This document shows positions 6,848-14,493 of a DNA stretch of 64,000 nt, in pieces (the stretch's first letter is position 1; the number at the start of each line of letters is the position of its first letter). The DNA comes from Candidatus Methylomirabilota bacterium (GTDB taxonomy: Bacteria > Methylomirabilota > Methylomirabilia > Rokubacteriales > CSP1-6): contig DASYVT010000135.1 of NCBI GenBank assembly GCA_035936835.1, positions 1 to 64,000 of the forward strand, in the 5' to 3' direction. A model generated the notes under the pieces. The model was not told the origin of the DNA. It ran no database searches and worked only from the letters and a program-made list of their open reading frames with translations. A program made the translations under genes and the position numbers.

Positions 6848-7213
6848 TCAGCGCTCGACCGCAGTCGGCGCGGGGCGTGTGATCGAGTCTCCGTCAATTT
6901 CGATGAACACCATCGGCGGCTCCGCCGCCCGCCGGACCGTCCAGGTGACGGAGGCCACGGATCTCGTGTGCGGGTTGACCCCATCCCACGCGCCCTCCGT
7001 CGGCCGGCGCCCGCTCGGGCTCGCGGCCCTCTCGCGGTGGCACTCGTAAAAGCCATCCGTCGCGAGCGCGCCCAGCACCTCTTCCGGCCGGCCAATCCAA
7101 CCCTTCCCCTGCTCCGTCCACGTCATCCGGCCCTGCTTGTACAGATCGTTGAGCGTGGGCATGAGGCTGTCCATCTGCCGCATTCCCGGTCCCCGGTCCT
7201 GGTGAAGGCACAT
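6848..7213 (-). CDS. Hypothetical soluble protein, first gene of the leftward envelope operon
   Basis: 121 residues with no signal peptide or membrane segment. The central part holds LYKQGRMTWTEQGKGWIG, and the C-terminal half is beta-like (SVASVTWTVRR, PPMVFIEIDGD). I do not recognise the family. ATG 7213 has GGAG at a plausible distance; later in-frame Mets are possible starts. The palindromic promoter at 7301-7344 points at it. Confidence 0.6.
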   Translation of the reverse strand: MCLHQDRGPGMRQMDSLMPTLNDLYKQGRMTWTEQGKGWIGRPEEVLGALATDGFYECHRERAASPSGRRPTEGAWDGVNPHTRSVASVTWTVRRAAEPPMVFIEIDGDSITRPAPTAVER

Positions 7214-7300
7214 GACGTCACTCTCCAGTCTTCGGGCGCTGGATTGTCCCCCGAGATGCCTCTTTACTTGGACGACGCGACCTCGACACCATGATTCCAG

Positions 7301-7344
7301 ATCTTAGGCGACGGGATTCCGTCCGACTAGTGGACCAAGGTCCA
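7301..7344 (-). promoter_or_regulatory. Palindromic operator-promoter for the leftward small-gene operon
   Basis: The palindrome TGGACCAAGGTCCA is at 7331-7344. Read leftward, TAAGAT (7306-7301) lies 24 nt after the arm, whereas nothing resembling a -10 lies at that distance to the right. It would drive the run of eight genes from 7213 down to 4788. Confidence 0.62.
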
Positions 7345-7420
7345 ATACGCAGGCTGGCCGCTTCGGAAGGTTCCTCACGACGTGCAGCGTTCCGAGGGGA
7401 GCCGCAGCGCAGTCGCGAGG

Positions 7421-7479
7421 TGGACCAAGGCCCAATGGACCAACGTCCCCTAGGCGGTCCGGATAGCGACGACTAGACT
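7421..7479 (+). promoter_or_regulatory. Double degenerate palindrome and promoter for the collagen-OmpA pair
   Basis: Two overlapping imperfect operators lie 15 bp apart: TGGACCAAGGCCCAAT at 7421 and TGGACCAACGTCCC at 7436. The second is followed after exactly 24 nt by TAGACT (7474-7479), with the preceding bases GACGAC shared with the 18901 promoter. The next gene starts at 7550 behind AGGAGGG. Confidence 0.6.
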
Positions 7480-7549
7480 CAAAACGCAATGAAGGAGTCG
7501 AGTGTGCAATCGACGCATGGCAGTTCACCAATAGCAGGAGGGAAGACAC

Positions 7550-8143
7550 GTGAAACGCGCACTGTTGTTTGGGGTTCTCGCGCTGTTCGCAGTGGGGTGT
7601 AGCGCCCGACCCATGGGCGGGGAGACGGGGTGGAAGGTATATGGGCCCGCAGGCCCTGAGGGCCCTGCCGGGCTCGTAGGTCCCGCAGGCCCCGCTGGAT
7701 CTCCCGGCCTCGCTGGGCTCTCGGGACCACAGGGACCACAGGGACCGCAAGGCCCGCAGGGGCCACAGGGAGTCGCTGCTGTCTGGCAATCGTTCAGGGA
7801 CATTCTCTTCGACTTCGACAAGTCGGATGTGCGGGCGAATGAGGTTAGCAAGATCAAGGACATCGTGGCGTTCATGAAGCAGAACCCGACGTTCGAGATC
7901 GGGATCGAGGGCTTCGCGGATCCCCGTGGTACGGACGCGTACAACCAGGCCCTGAGCGAGCGGCGGGTCAAGGCCATTCGTGACGCCCTGGTGGCTGCGG
8001 GGGCCTCGGCCGGCGCGATTCGAACCGGAGCCGAGGGAGAGAAGAACCGAAACTGCGGTGAAGACACCGAGAGCTGCTTCCAGAAGAACCGCCGGGTTGA
8101 AGTGTACGTGCGGCCCAATGCAATTCCAGCCTCGGCTCGGTAA
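7550..8143 (+). CDS. Collagen-like/OmpA lipoprotein 2
   Basis: 197 residues with a GTG start behind AGGAGGGAAGACAC. The lipobox is AVGC (Cys 17). Residues 32-76 are 15 Gly-X-Y triplets, Pro-rich at X and ending in five GPQ triplets. An OmpA C-terminal domain follows, with [38 protein letters not shown] and a terminal NRRVEVYV. Two Cys near the end (NCGED, SCFQ) match the pair in lipoprotein 1, suggesting a conserved disulfide. It is predicted to be an outer-membrane lipid anchor plus periplasmic stalk plus cell-wall grip. It is followed by lipoprotein 3 after 20 bp. Confidence 0.9.
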   Translation: MKRALLFGVLALFAVGCSARPMGGETGWKVYGPAGPEGPAGLVGPAGPAGSPGLAGLSGPQGPQGPQGPQGPQGVAAVWQSFRDILFDFDKSDVRANEVSKIKDIVAFMKQNPTFEIGIEGFADPRGTDAYNQALSERRVKAIRDALVAAGASAGAIRTGAEGEKNRNCGEDTESCFQKNRRVEVYVRPNAIPASAR

Positions 8144-8163
8144 CGGAAGGCAAAGGGAGAGAC

Positions 8164-8955
8164 ATGATGCGAAACCTGATGATCAGCATCGCAACCGCCG
8201 GCCTCCTCGTCGCGGTTGCCGGCTGTAGCGCGTCCCCGCCGCGCTGGGGGTACGTCGGCCCCGACTCGACTCCCGGGTGGAAAGGCCAGAACTTCTACGC
8301 CTACCAGGACGGGTACGTCGCGTTGAACTACACGAATAACGATGACTTCAAGGTCATCACCATTTGCACGCCGCAACCGCAGCTCGTCGAGCCGGGTCGG
8401 ATGGGAGCGGCAGGCCGTCTGGGGCTCGCCGGACCTCGTGGACCTGCCGGACCCCCCGGAGCCGCCGGCGTAAGCGGCGCTCCTGGGCCTCAGGGGCCTG
8501 TCGGGCCTCCCGGTCCTCCTGGACCTGCTGGAATATCGGGCCCTCCGGGATCCCGAGGGCTGCAGGGAAGGCCGGGGGCGACGCTCGATAGCGTCCACTT
8601 CCAGTTCCAGACGGCGCAGCTCCTGTCCGAGTGCCAAGGCAAGATTGCGCAGATTGTTGCCTGGGCGCAGCGCAATCCATCGGCTCAGATCGAGCTTCAG
8701 GGTTACCTGGACCAGCGGGAGGCCCTGAACAAGTACTCATGGGACGGGTCGGGCTACAGCGCGCGTAGCGATGCGCTGAGCGATCTACGCGCTCGTCTCG
8801 TTCGGGATGCACTGATCACAGCAGGGTTGGAGAAGACCCGGGTCAGGCTGGGCAATGGGGACAGAGGTCGGCTCCTGTGCTCAGAAGGGTCCGAGGCCTG
8901 CTGGCAGCAGAATCGGCGCGTCGAGATAGTGGTCGCCGCGCGGGCGGCCCGCTGA
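8164..8955 (+). CDS. Collagen-like/OmpA lipoprotein 3 (divergent)
   Basis: 263 residues; two adjacent ATGs (8164, 8167) follow AAAGGGAGAG. The lipobox is VAGC (Cys 21). A unique 55-residue aromatic segment (22-77) precedes 21 Gly-X-Y triplets (78-140), which include GPP triplets close to animal collagen composition. The OmpA-like domain is diverged: the TDxxG signature reads [14 protein letters not shown] and has an insertion before [14 protein letters not shown], so peptidoglycan binding may be altered. The paired Cys near the C-terminus (LLCSEG, EACWQ) are kept. It is co-transcribed with lipoprotein 2. Confidence 0.88.
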   Translation: MMRNLMISIATAGLLVAVAGCSASPPRWGYVGPDSTPGWKGQNFYAYQDGYVALNYTNNDDFKVITICTPQPQLVEPGRMGAAGRLGLAGPRGPAGPPGAAGVSGAPGPQGPVGPPGPPGPAGISGPPGSRGLQGRPGATLDSVHFQFQTAQLLSECQGKIAQIVAWAQRNPSAQIELQGYLDQREALNKYSWDGSGYSARSDALSDLRARLVRDALITAGLEKTRVRLGNGDRGRLLCSEGSEACWQQNRRVEIVVAARAAR

Positions 8956-8969
8956 GCTTTTGAGACGCA

Positions 8970-8995
8970 GGGGGGCGGGGTGTGTCCCGCCCCCC
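8970..8995 (+). terminator. Strong GC hairpin after the collagen-OmpA pair
   Basis: A perfect 10-bp stem GGGGGGCGGG / CCCGCCCCCC with a 6-nt loop begins 15 bp after the stop codon. There is no T run, but the position and stability fit a terminator. Confidence 0.65.
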
Positions 8996-9065
8996 TAAGG
9001 GGCAGAATAACAGCGCTGATCGCTCGTCTTCGCCTTCGCGACGCCCGCCCGGTGGTCTCCCCTCT

Positions 9066-9275
9066 CGATTCTCCTCGCAGGTTGACGTAGGCCGTGCAGA
9101 AGAGGCGATCGCAGATAGCGTCGGCATGGGTGGGCTCCCGGATCAGGTCGTGCCAGCCTTTGACCGGCACCTGGCTGGTGATGAGGGTCGAGGCCCGTTC
9201 GGCGAAGGCCTCGACGAGCCGGGACTTGCCGATGCCGGTGGGGCCGATCAGGAGCAGGTTGCGATGCTGGGCGAT
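9066..9275 (-). pseudogene. IstB (IS21 helper ATPase) remnant with internal deletion
   Basis: The minus-strand frame reads QHRNLLLIGPTGIGKSRL (Walker A) and after about ten residues jumps to STLITSQVPVKGWHDLI, PTHADAICDRLFCTAY and LRGES. These are the beginning and the end of IstB joined together, with the middle (about 80 residues including Walker B) missing. No istA or IS ends are recognisable beside it. The rest of 8996-9407 shows no gene. Confidence 0.8.
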
Positions 9276-9407
9276 CCCGGGCTTAGGTGGTGAGGGAGTG
9301 GCCGAGGGCCTAGTCGAGGTCGCGCCGTGGGCTGTCCTGTTCGTGGCGGACAACGGCCGGCTGGGCAAGGGCACGCTCTGGGGCCGAACGTAGGGCCCGA
9401 GCGCGGC

Positions 9408-9716
9408 TCAGACTTTCGGCAGCACGTGGTGAGCCGGCCCTCTCTCCACGCGTGGGGTCTGGTTCACCGGGGCGGACAGCTCGACGATCCGCTTCTCGAG
9501 CCGTCGGACCTTACGCTTCAGCTCGATCTCCCGCGCGAAGCCGCTCACCGACGCGAAGAGGACGCCCACGAAGGCCGACAGCAGGAGCAGCAGGGACAGC
9601 GGCAGGCTCACGGTTCGCAAGTTGAGGAAGCTCACCGTCACAGGGTCCGGATTCTGGACGGCGAACGCCATTGCCGCGGCGCCGAGGAGCGCGATCAGAA
9701 CGTATACGAAGACCAT
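9408..9716 (-). CDS. LapA-domain (DUF1049) membrane protein
   Basis: 102 residues: two membrane helices (2-21 and 38-62) around FAVQNPDPVTVSFLNL, which is the LapA/DUF1049 signature. A charged coiled-coil follows (EIELKRKVRRLEKRIVEL). In E. coli, LapA and LapB take part in lipopolysaccharide assembly; related short proteins are common stress-linked membrane proteins, so the precise role here is open. ATG 9716 is behind CAGGAGGCCACC. It is last in the leftward operon 10601-9408. Confidence 0.87.
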   Translation of the reverse strand: MVFVYVLIALLGAAAMAFAVQNPDPVTVSFLNLRTVSLPLSLLLLLSAFVGVLFASVSGFAREIELKRKVRRLEKRIVELSAPVNQTPRVERGPAHHVLPKV

Positions 9717-9745
9717 GGTGGCCTCCTGTGCCCGACACTCGGGGT

Positions 9746-10087
9746 CTACTGGCCCTCGCGTCGCTCATTTGCCCTGAAGGGCGCGAGGGCCCGGTCCGCG
9801 GGGCTCGGCACCTGGGGCGGGGGAACGGCGATGTACTTCCGCAGGGCGGACTTCGTGCGCGGGCCCATGATCCCGTCAATCGGACCAGGATCGTAGCCGG
9901 CGGCCACCAGAGCCTGCTGGACTTCTCGCACGTGACGGGTCCTGGCCCCGGCCCCTGACACGGCGGCCTTCGCGGCGGGCGGCGGTGACACCGGCTCGTC
10001 CGCCCACACCAGGCCCGTGAGCGCGGCCGTCATCACGATCGGGATGCCCACGAGGACTCCAAGGCGCGTCGAATGTATCCATCGCAC
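9746..10087 (-). CDS. Exported peptidoglycan-binding domain protein
   Basis: 113 residues from GTG 10087, chosen because AGGAGG lies 8 nt upstream; the longer frame from 10144 overlaps the previous gene and has no such site. The N-terminal segment (LGVLVGIPIVMTAALTGLVWA) is a signal peptide or anchor. The PG_binding_1 domain has VREVQQALVAAGYDPGPIDG and MGPRTKSALRKY, followed by a Pro-rich tail. It is a paralogue in design of the protein at 3531-3914. It sits 13 bp after the Gly-zipper gene. Confidence 0.85.
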   Translation of the reverse strand: MRWIHSTRLGVLVGIPIVMTAALTGLVWADEPVSPPPAAKAAVSGAGARTRHVREVQQALVAAGYDPGPIDGIMGPRTKSALRKYIAVPPPQVPSPADRALAPFRANERREGQ

Positions 10088-10100
10088 AGCGTGATCCTCC

Positions 10101-10601
10101 TCAGCCCGTGTAGCCGCGCGAGTGCATGCAGGCTGCGTAGGCATTGCGGTAGCGCTCGTCGTGCTTCCCGTTCTCGTTCAAGCCATAGAGCGTCCCGCCG
10201 CCGGCGCCCACGAGGCCACCGATGACCGCACCCTTGCCGGCGCCGCTCCCGCCATCAATGACGGCGCCGCCCGCCGCGCCGACTGCGGCACCCGCGACCG
10301 CGCCGATCGCGCCAGCGATCACGGTATCTTTGGTCTTCTCACGCTGGCCGGCCTGGGCCGCCGCGGACTGGTTGCACGTGTCGATCGCCGATTGCGTCGG
10401 CACGCCCGCTGCCGTCGGTGCCGCCGGTGAGGTTGCCACGCGCGGCGCCGCGCGGCCCGGGCTGACGTCGACCACCTTCTTGTCGCTCTCCCTGCCGCTC
10501 CAGTTCGCCACGACGAGGCCCGTCACGAGCGCGGTCGCGATCACGAGAGCCATCCCGATGGCTGTCAGCTTCCACGGGTTCTTCCAGCTTTCATTTGTCA
10601 T
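10101..10601 (-). CDS. Membrane-anchored Gly-zipper protein
   Basis: 166 residues from ATG 10601 (GGAGGATCGCAAAC before it). The domains in order are a short cytosolic N-terminus, one membrane helix (LTAIGMALVIATALVTGLVVA), an Ala/Pro-rich linker with a Cys (DTCNQS), a Gly-zipper (AGAIGAVAGAAVGAAGGAVI and more) and a C-terminal YRNAYAACMHSRGYTG. That last segment is the ending seen in YMGG/Gly-zipper proteins. The two Cys could form a disulfide. It is the first gene of a leftward operon behind the palindromic promoter at 10654. Confidence 0.82.
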   Translation of the reverse strand: MTNESWKNPWKLTAIGMALVIATALVTGLVVANWSGRESDKKVVDVSPGRAAPRVATSPAAPTAAGVPTQSAIDTCNQSAAAQAGQREKTKDTVIAGAIGAVAGAAVGAAGGAVIDGGSGAGKGAVIGGLVGAGGGTLYGLNENGKHDERYRNAYAACMHSRGYTG

Positions 10602-10622
10602 GTTTGCGATCCTCCGTGGTCT

Positions 10623-10698
10623 ACGGTAACTGCTCCGGATCATGAGGGGCTAGTGGACCTTGGTCCAATAGTCACTCGCCCCATGAATCGGTTAGCAT
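10623..10698. promoter_or_regulatory. Divergent palindromic operator-promoter
   Basis: The palindrome TGGACC-TT-GGTCCA is at 10654-10667. To the right, TAGCAT (10693-10698) lies 25 nt away. To the left, TACCGT (10628-10623) also lies 25 nt away. The symmetrical operator could therefore serve the leftward Gly-zipper/PG-binding/LapA operon and the rightward M48/superoxide dismutase genes. Confidence 0.6.
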
Positions 10699-10730
10699 GA
10701 TGGCAAGTCACTGAGCCAGGAGGCCCTGCA

Positions 10731-10807
10731 ATGAGCAAATCGATGGCGTGTGCGTTTTTACGATGAGTCTCGCGTTCGTGATCGCGACGTTCGTGTTCGG
10801 ACCCTAG
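10731..10807 (+). other. Two overlapping mini-ORFs, leader peptide or broken small membrane gene
   Basis: Behind a strong CAGGAGGCCCTGCA site, ATG 10731 opens an 11-residue frame (MSKSMACAFLR) ending at 10766. An ATG at 10763 overlaps that stop (ATGA) and opens a 14-residue hydrophobic frame (MSLAFVIATFVFGP) ending at 10807. Both lie just after the rightward -10 and just before the M48 gene. They may be a leader, or one roughly 25-residue hydrophobic peptide split by a frameshift. Confidence 0.35.
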
Positions 10808-10811
10808 ACAG

Positions 10812-11486
10812 ATGCTGCGCACGCACCGTAGCGCGGCCGTTCTCATCTTCCTCCTGGCTGCGGGTTGCGCCGGAGTCGGAGGCGCGCCGCCAGGCGAGCC
10901 CCAGCCGACACAGACGGGCGGGAGCCAGCCCGCGCCGCATCCGCTCGATGCGCAGCAGGCTGAGCGCATCCGCCGCATCATGGGCCCCCTCGTCGCCGCC
11001 ATGGACCATCCGCGGCCCCTGAATCAGGTCAAGGTTGGGATCATGGACGATTCTCACGTCAATGCGGCCAGCGCCGGCGGGGGAGAGTTCTACGTCACGA
11101 CTGGTCTCCTTCAGAAGGCCAGCGATGAGCATCTTCGAGGTGTGCTGGCCCATGAACTCGCCCACGACGATCTCGGACACGTGGCAAAGGCACAGGTGCT
11201 GGGCGCCGGCTTGGGCATCGGGATGATAATTCTCGACCAGATCTTCCCCGGCAGCGGTCGCATCACACCCATCGCCGGCGCCCTGGTCACAAGCAGCTAT
11301 AGCCGCACAGAAGAGTATGCGGCCGACCGCCACGGGGTGGACATCCTCACGCGCGCCGGCTACTCCAAGAACGTGATGATCAACACGCTGACCTGGCTCG
11401 TGCTAACGGAGGGCGCCAGCAGCGGAGGCATCCTCGCGAGTCATCCGGGGACGCAGGAACGGATCGACGCGTTGAAAAAGCTCTAA
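10812..11486 (+). CDS. M48-family metalloprotease lipoprotein
   Basis: 224 residues. The signal peptide ends in the lipobox AAGC (Cys 19), followed by a Gly/Pro/Gln linker. The zinc site HELAH is at 114-118 and the third ligand is in the helix SRTEEYAADRHGVDIL (EEYAAD). M48 periplasmic lipoproteins such as LoiP/YggG and BepA degrade or assist folding of outer-membrane proteins under stress. Predicted location is the periplasmic face of the outer membrane. It is followed 11 bp later by the superoxide dismutase gene, so both would be induced from the 10654 promoter. Confidence 0.9.
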   Translation: MLRTHRSAAVLIFLLAAGCAGVGGAPPGEPQPTQTGGSQPAPHPLDAQQAERIRRIMGPLVAAMDHPRPLNQVKVGIMDDSHVNAASAGGGEFYVTTGLLQKASDEHLRGVLAHELAHDDLGHVAKAQVLGAGLGIGMIILDQIFPGSGRITPIAGALVTSSYSRTEEYAADRHGVDILTRAGYSKNVMINTLTWLVLTEGASSGGILASHPGTQERIDALKKL

Positions 11487-11497
11487 GAGGAGGACCG

Positions 11498-12148
11498 ATG
11501 AACACACACAGCCCCAAGACGTTCGTCCCGAAGCCCTATGCGGAGCGCTTCTTCGACCTGCATGGTCTCGACGGGATCTCCGACGCGCAGATAGCAGAGC
11601 ACCTCGCCCTGTACGCGGGATACGTGAAGCAGGTCAACCTGCTCAATGACGACCTCGCGGCGCTGATCGGCCACGGGCAGGCGTCGGGCAAGAACCCAGA
11701 GTTCGCCGAGCTGACCCGTCGCCTGGGCTTCGAGTACAACGGAATGATTCTGCACGAGCACTACTTCTCCGGTCTCAGCCCGGCCGCCGAGCTGACACCG
11801 GCGAGCGGCTCCGGTCTGGCGGCCGCCCTCACCGAGTCCTTCGGCTCCGTCGAGCAGTGGCAGGCGGCCTTCCACGCGATTGGTGAGATGCGTGGCGTCG
11901 GCTGGGTCATCCTTTTTGAGGATCCGGCTACGCACTGGCTGACGAATCACTGGGTCACTCTCCATCACGAGGGCGTACCAGCGGGCTTCACACCTCTGCT
12001 GGTGATGGATGTGTGGGAGCACGCCTTCATGCGGGATTACAAAGCGACGGAACGAGGTAAATACATCGAGGCCTTCTTCCGGAACATTGACTGGCGGATG
12101 ATCGAACGGCGACTTCAGGGGCCGAGCGCTCGCCGCCTCGCCAGCTGA
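11498..12148 (+). CDS. Fe/Mn-family superoxide dismutase
   Basis: 216 residues with no signal peptide. The C-terminal metal-binding segment LLVMDVWEHAFMRDY carries the Asp and His ligands; candidate N-terminal ligands are the His in IAEHLALYAGYVKQVN and the one in MILHEHYF. It diverges from classical SodA/SodB (the usual HHxxHH stretch is reduced), so metal choice cannot be read. It converts superoxide to peroxide and oxygen. AGAGGAGG lies just before the ATG. It shares a transcript with the M48 gene. Confidence 0.9.
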   Translation: MNTHSPKTFVPKPYAERFFDLHGLDGISDAQIAEHLALYAGYVKQVNLLNDDLAALIGHGQASGKNPEFAELTRRLGFEYNGMILHEHYFSGLSPAAELTPASGSGLAAALTESFGSVEQWQAAFHAIGEMRGVGWVILFEDPATHWLTNHWVTLHHEGVPAGFTPLLVMDVWEHAFMRDYKATERGKYIEAFFRNIDWRMIERRLQGPSARRLAS

Positions 12149-12164
12149 GGCTGTCCGGGGTGCC

Positions 12165-12539
12165 GTGGCCGAGGTCCTTGGGCAATGCGGCGCGCATGTG
12201 ACGGCCGTCGATTCCGCCGTCGCGGGCCTGCCCATCCTCAAGCGAGAAAGGCCGGGCGCTCTGGTCAGCAGCCTTTCATTCCCCGACAAGGACGGCTATT
12301 GGCTCATTCGAGAGGTGCGAAAGCTGCCGCCGGACCAGGGAGGCGACGTCTCGGCGGCGGCGTTCACGGGACTGATCACAGCAGAGGACCGGCTGGCCAC
12401 CTTGCGAGCCGGTTTTCAATATCACGTCCCGAAGCCGGTGGCTCAGAGCCGGCTGGCCTGGGTCGTCGCGCTTCTGACTCTCATGAAGTCAGAGGCCGGT
12501 GAACATCGAGCGACGATGGCATTGTCGCCAGGACACTGA
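12165..12539 (+). pseudogene. Degenerate receiver-domain fragment
   Basis: The frame resembles the C-terminal four fifths of a receiver domain of the hybrid-kinase type: EVLGQCGAHVTAVDSA, FPDKDGYWLIREVRKLP and FQYHVPKPV (conserved Lys kept). The N-terminal acidic pair is missing, and the phospho-acceptor position reads Ser (VSSLSFPDKDG) where Asp is expected. It begins 16 bp after the superoxide dismutase stop at a GTG with no good ribosome-binding site. It is most likely the remnant of a larger hybrid kinase and cannot be phosphorylated in the normal way. Confidence 0.7.
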
Positions 12540-12846
12540 CCACTACAATCACGGAGTTGGTCACGGAGCTACGATCCTCGCGCACCGATCTGGCGCGGAT
12601 GGTCGAGGCGGCCCACCGCAACAAGTTGCCGCTTCTGGTCGTTCCGGCCCAAAGCGTGAAGGCTTGCGAGCACAGGGAGCCCGACCTGTGGGCGAGGCGT
12701 GCGACTGGGCGCGTACGTAACATAACGCCCGTTCTCGGAGCCGGCGGCCCTGGGTGCCAGTGTCAGAACGCGGCGTAGAATTCGCGGATCAGGTCGGCCT
12801 GAGATGGCATGAGCCTCCGGAGAGCCCTCTACAGTTGGCCGTATCG
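12540..12846. other. Gene-free stretch with an IS-end-like copy
   Basis: No convincing gene. Bases 12711-12770 are copy 1 of an IS-end-like sequence also found at 19421-19480 (reading ACATAACGCCCGTTCTC here). The remainder has no recognisable feature. Confidence 0.6.
12711..12770. repeat. IS-end-like repeat, copy 1
   Basis: It shares GCGTANNNAACATAACGCC and the following GTTCTC...GGCCCTGGGTG with 19421-19480. The core is also shared with 29786-29816 in the opposite orientation. At 19.4 kb it abuts a transposase tail, so it is read as the end of an IS. Confidence 0.7.
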
Positions 12847-14493
12847 CTAATCCGGCGCAAGAGCGGCGTCCACCATCGCCTGCGCTTCATCCACGATGCG
12901 GGCCAGGTGCTCTTCGCCACGAAAGCTCTCCGCATAGATCTTGTAGATCTCTTCCGTGCCCGATGGCCGGGCGACGAACCAGCCGCTCTTCGCGATCACC
13001 TTCATTCCGCCGATCAGCGCGTCGTTGCCGGGCGCACGATCGAGGATGCTCACGATCCTCTCGCCGGCCAGCTCCGTGCAGCGCAGCTCCTTCGGCGAGA
13101 GCGCGGCGAGCCTCTTCCGCTGCGCCGCGGTGGCTGTCGCCTGGACACGCGCGGCCGCCGGGGCGCCGAACTCCTGCGTGAGATCGCTGTAGGTTTCCCC
13201 CGGATCGCGCTCCGCGCGCGCGGTGATCTCGGCCGCGAGCAAACCCGCGACGATGCCATCCTTGTCCGTGGTCCACGCTGTGCCGTCGCGACGGAGAAAG
13301 GACGCGCCCGCGCTCTCTTCGCCGCAGAAGCCAAGCGAGCCGTCGAAGAGACCGTCCGCGAACCACTTGAAGCCGACGGGCACTTCGTAGAGCGCCCGAC
13401 CGAGCTTCGCGGTCACCTTGTCGACCATCCAGCTGCTGACGACGGTCTTTCCCACCCTTGCCTGCTCGCGCCACTGCGGCCGATGCTGAAAGAGGTACCG
13501 GATGGCCACCGCGAGATAGTGATCGGGAGAGAGCAGTCCCCCGGCCGGGGTGACGATCCCGAACCGGTCGTGATCGGTGTCGCAGGCGAAGGCGATGTCG
13601 AACCGCTCCTTCACGCCGATCAACCGCTGCATCGCATAGGAGGACGACGGGTCCATGCGGATACGACCATCCCAGTCGACGGGCATGAATCGAAAGGTCG
13701 GATCGACCTCCTCGCTGATGACGGTGAGATCGAGCCCGTAGCGCTCGGCGATCGCGCCCCAGTAGTGCACGCCGGCGCCGCCGAGCGGATCGACGCCGAG
13801 GTGGATGTTCGCGGCGCGGATCGTGTCCATGTCGATCACGTTGCCCAAGTCGCGTACGTAGGCGTCGCGATAATCGTGGCGGTGCGTCGTCGCGGCGCGG
13901 AGCGCCCGCTCGTACGGCACTCGCTTCACGCCCTTGAGCGCCCCACGCAGCAGATCGTTGGCCCTGGTCTGGATCCAATCGGTGACGCTGGTGTCAGCCG
14001 GTCCGCCATTGGGCGGGTTGTACTTGAACCCGCCATTGTCCGGCGGGTTGTGCGACGGGGTAATGACGATGCCGTCCGCGAGGCCCGTAGTGCGCGCGCG
14101 GTTGTACGTGAGGATCGCGTGCGACACCACGGGGGTCGGCGTGACTTCGTCGTGCGCCGCGAGCCTCACATTGACGCCGTTGGCCGCGAGCACTTCGAGC
14201 GCGGTGGCGCAGGCCGGCACGGACAGCGCGTGCGTGTCGATGCCGAGGAAAAGCGGTCCGTCAGTGCCCTGCCGCGCGCGGTACTCGCAGATGGCGTGAC
14301 TGATGGCGAGCACGTGCCATTCGTTGAACGTTCTCTCGAGCGCAGAGCCACGATGCCCCGACGTGCCGAACGCCACAAGCTGCTCGGGCACCGACGGGTC
14401 CGGCGTATCGGTATAGTAGGCCGTGACCAGTCGCGGCACGTCGACGAGCATCGCCGCGGGCGCCGGCTTCCCCGCGAGCGGGCTGATCTTCAC
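12847..14493 (-). CDS. pgm: Phosphoglucomutase (alpha-D-glucose phosphate-specific)
   Basis: 548 residues from GTG 14493, which overlaps the preceding gene's stop as GTGA; a longer open frame upstream is antisense noise inside that gene. Family landmarks are FGTSGHRG near the N-terminus, the active-site serine loop [15 protein letters not shown], the Mg-binding loop DTDHDRFG, the sugar-binding GEESAGASF and the phosphate-binding ARPSGTE near the end. It interconverts glucose 6- and glucose 1-phosphate in the cytosol, feeding UDP-glucose. Its position after a beta-1,2-glucanase-like gene, and near the UDP-glucose-using glucan synthase, fits glucan supply and recycling. Confidence 0.96.
   Translation of the reverse strand: MKISPLAGKPAPAAMLVDVPRLVTAYYTDTPDPSVPEQLVAFGTSGHRGSALERTFNEWHVLAISHAICEYRARQGTDGPLFLGIDTHALSVPACATALEVLAANGVNVRLAAHDEVTPTPVVSHAILTYNRARTTGLADGIVITPSHNPPDNGGFKYNPPNGGPADTSVTDWIQTRANDLLRGALKGVKRVPYERALRAATTHRHDYRDAYVRDLGNVIDMDTIRAANIHLGVDPLGGAGVHYWGAIAERYGLDLTVISEEVDPTFRFMPVDWDGRIRMDPSSSYAMQRLIGVKERFDIAFACDTDHDRFGIVTPAGGLLSPDHYLAVAIRYLFQHRPQWREQARVGKTVVSSWMVDKVTAKLGRALYEVPVGFKWFADGLFDGSLGFCGEESAGASFLRRDGTAWTTDKDGIVAGLLAAEITARAERDPGETYSDLTQEFGAPAAARVQATATAAQRKRLAALSPKELRCTELAGERIVSILDRAPGNDALIGGMKVIAKSGWFVARPSGTEEIYKIYAESFRGEEHLARIVDEAQAMVDAALAPD

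Noticed and set aside
8754-9374. 206-codon minus-strand ORF as an intact gene
   Set aside because: Only its middle 70 codons are IstB-like. The rest runs antisense into the collagen-OmpA gene.
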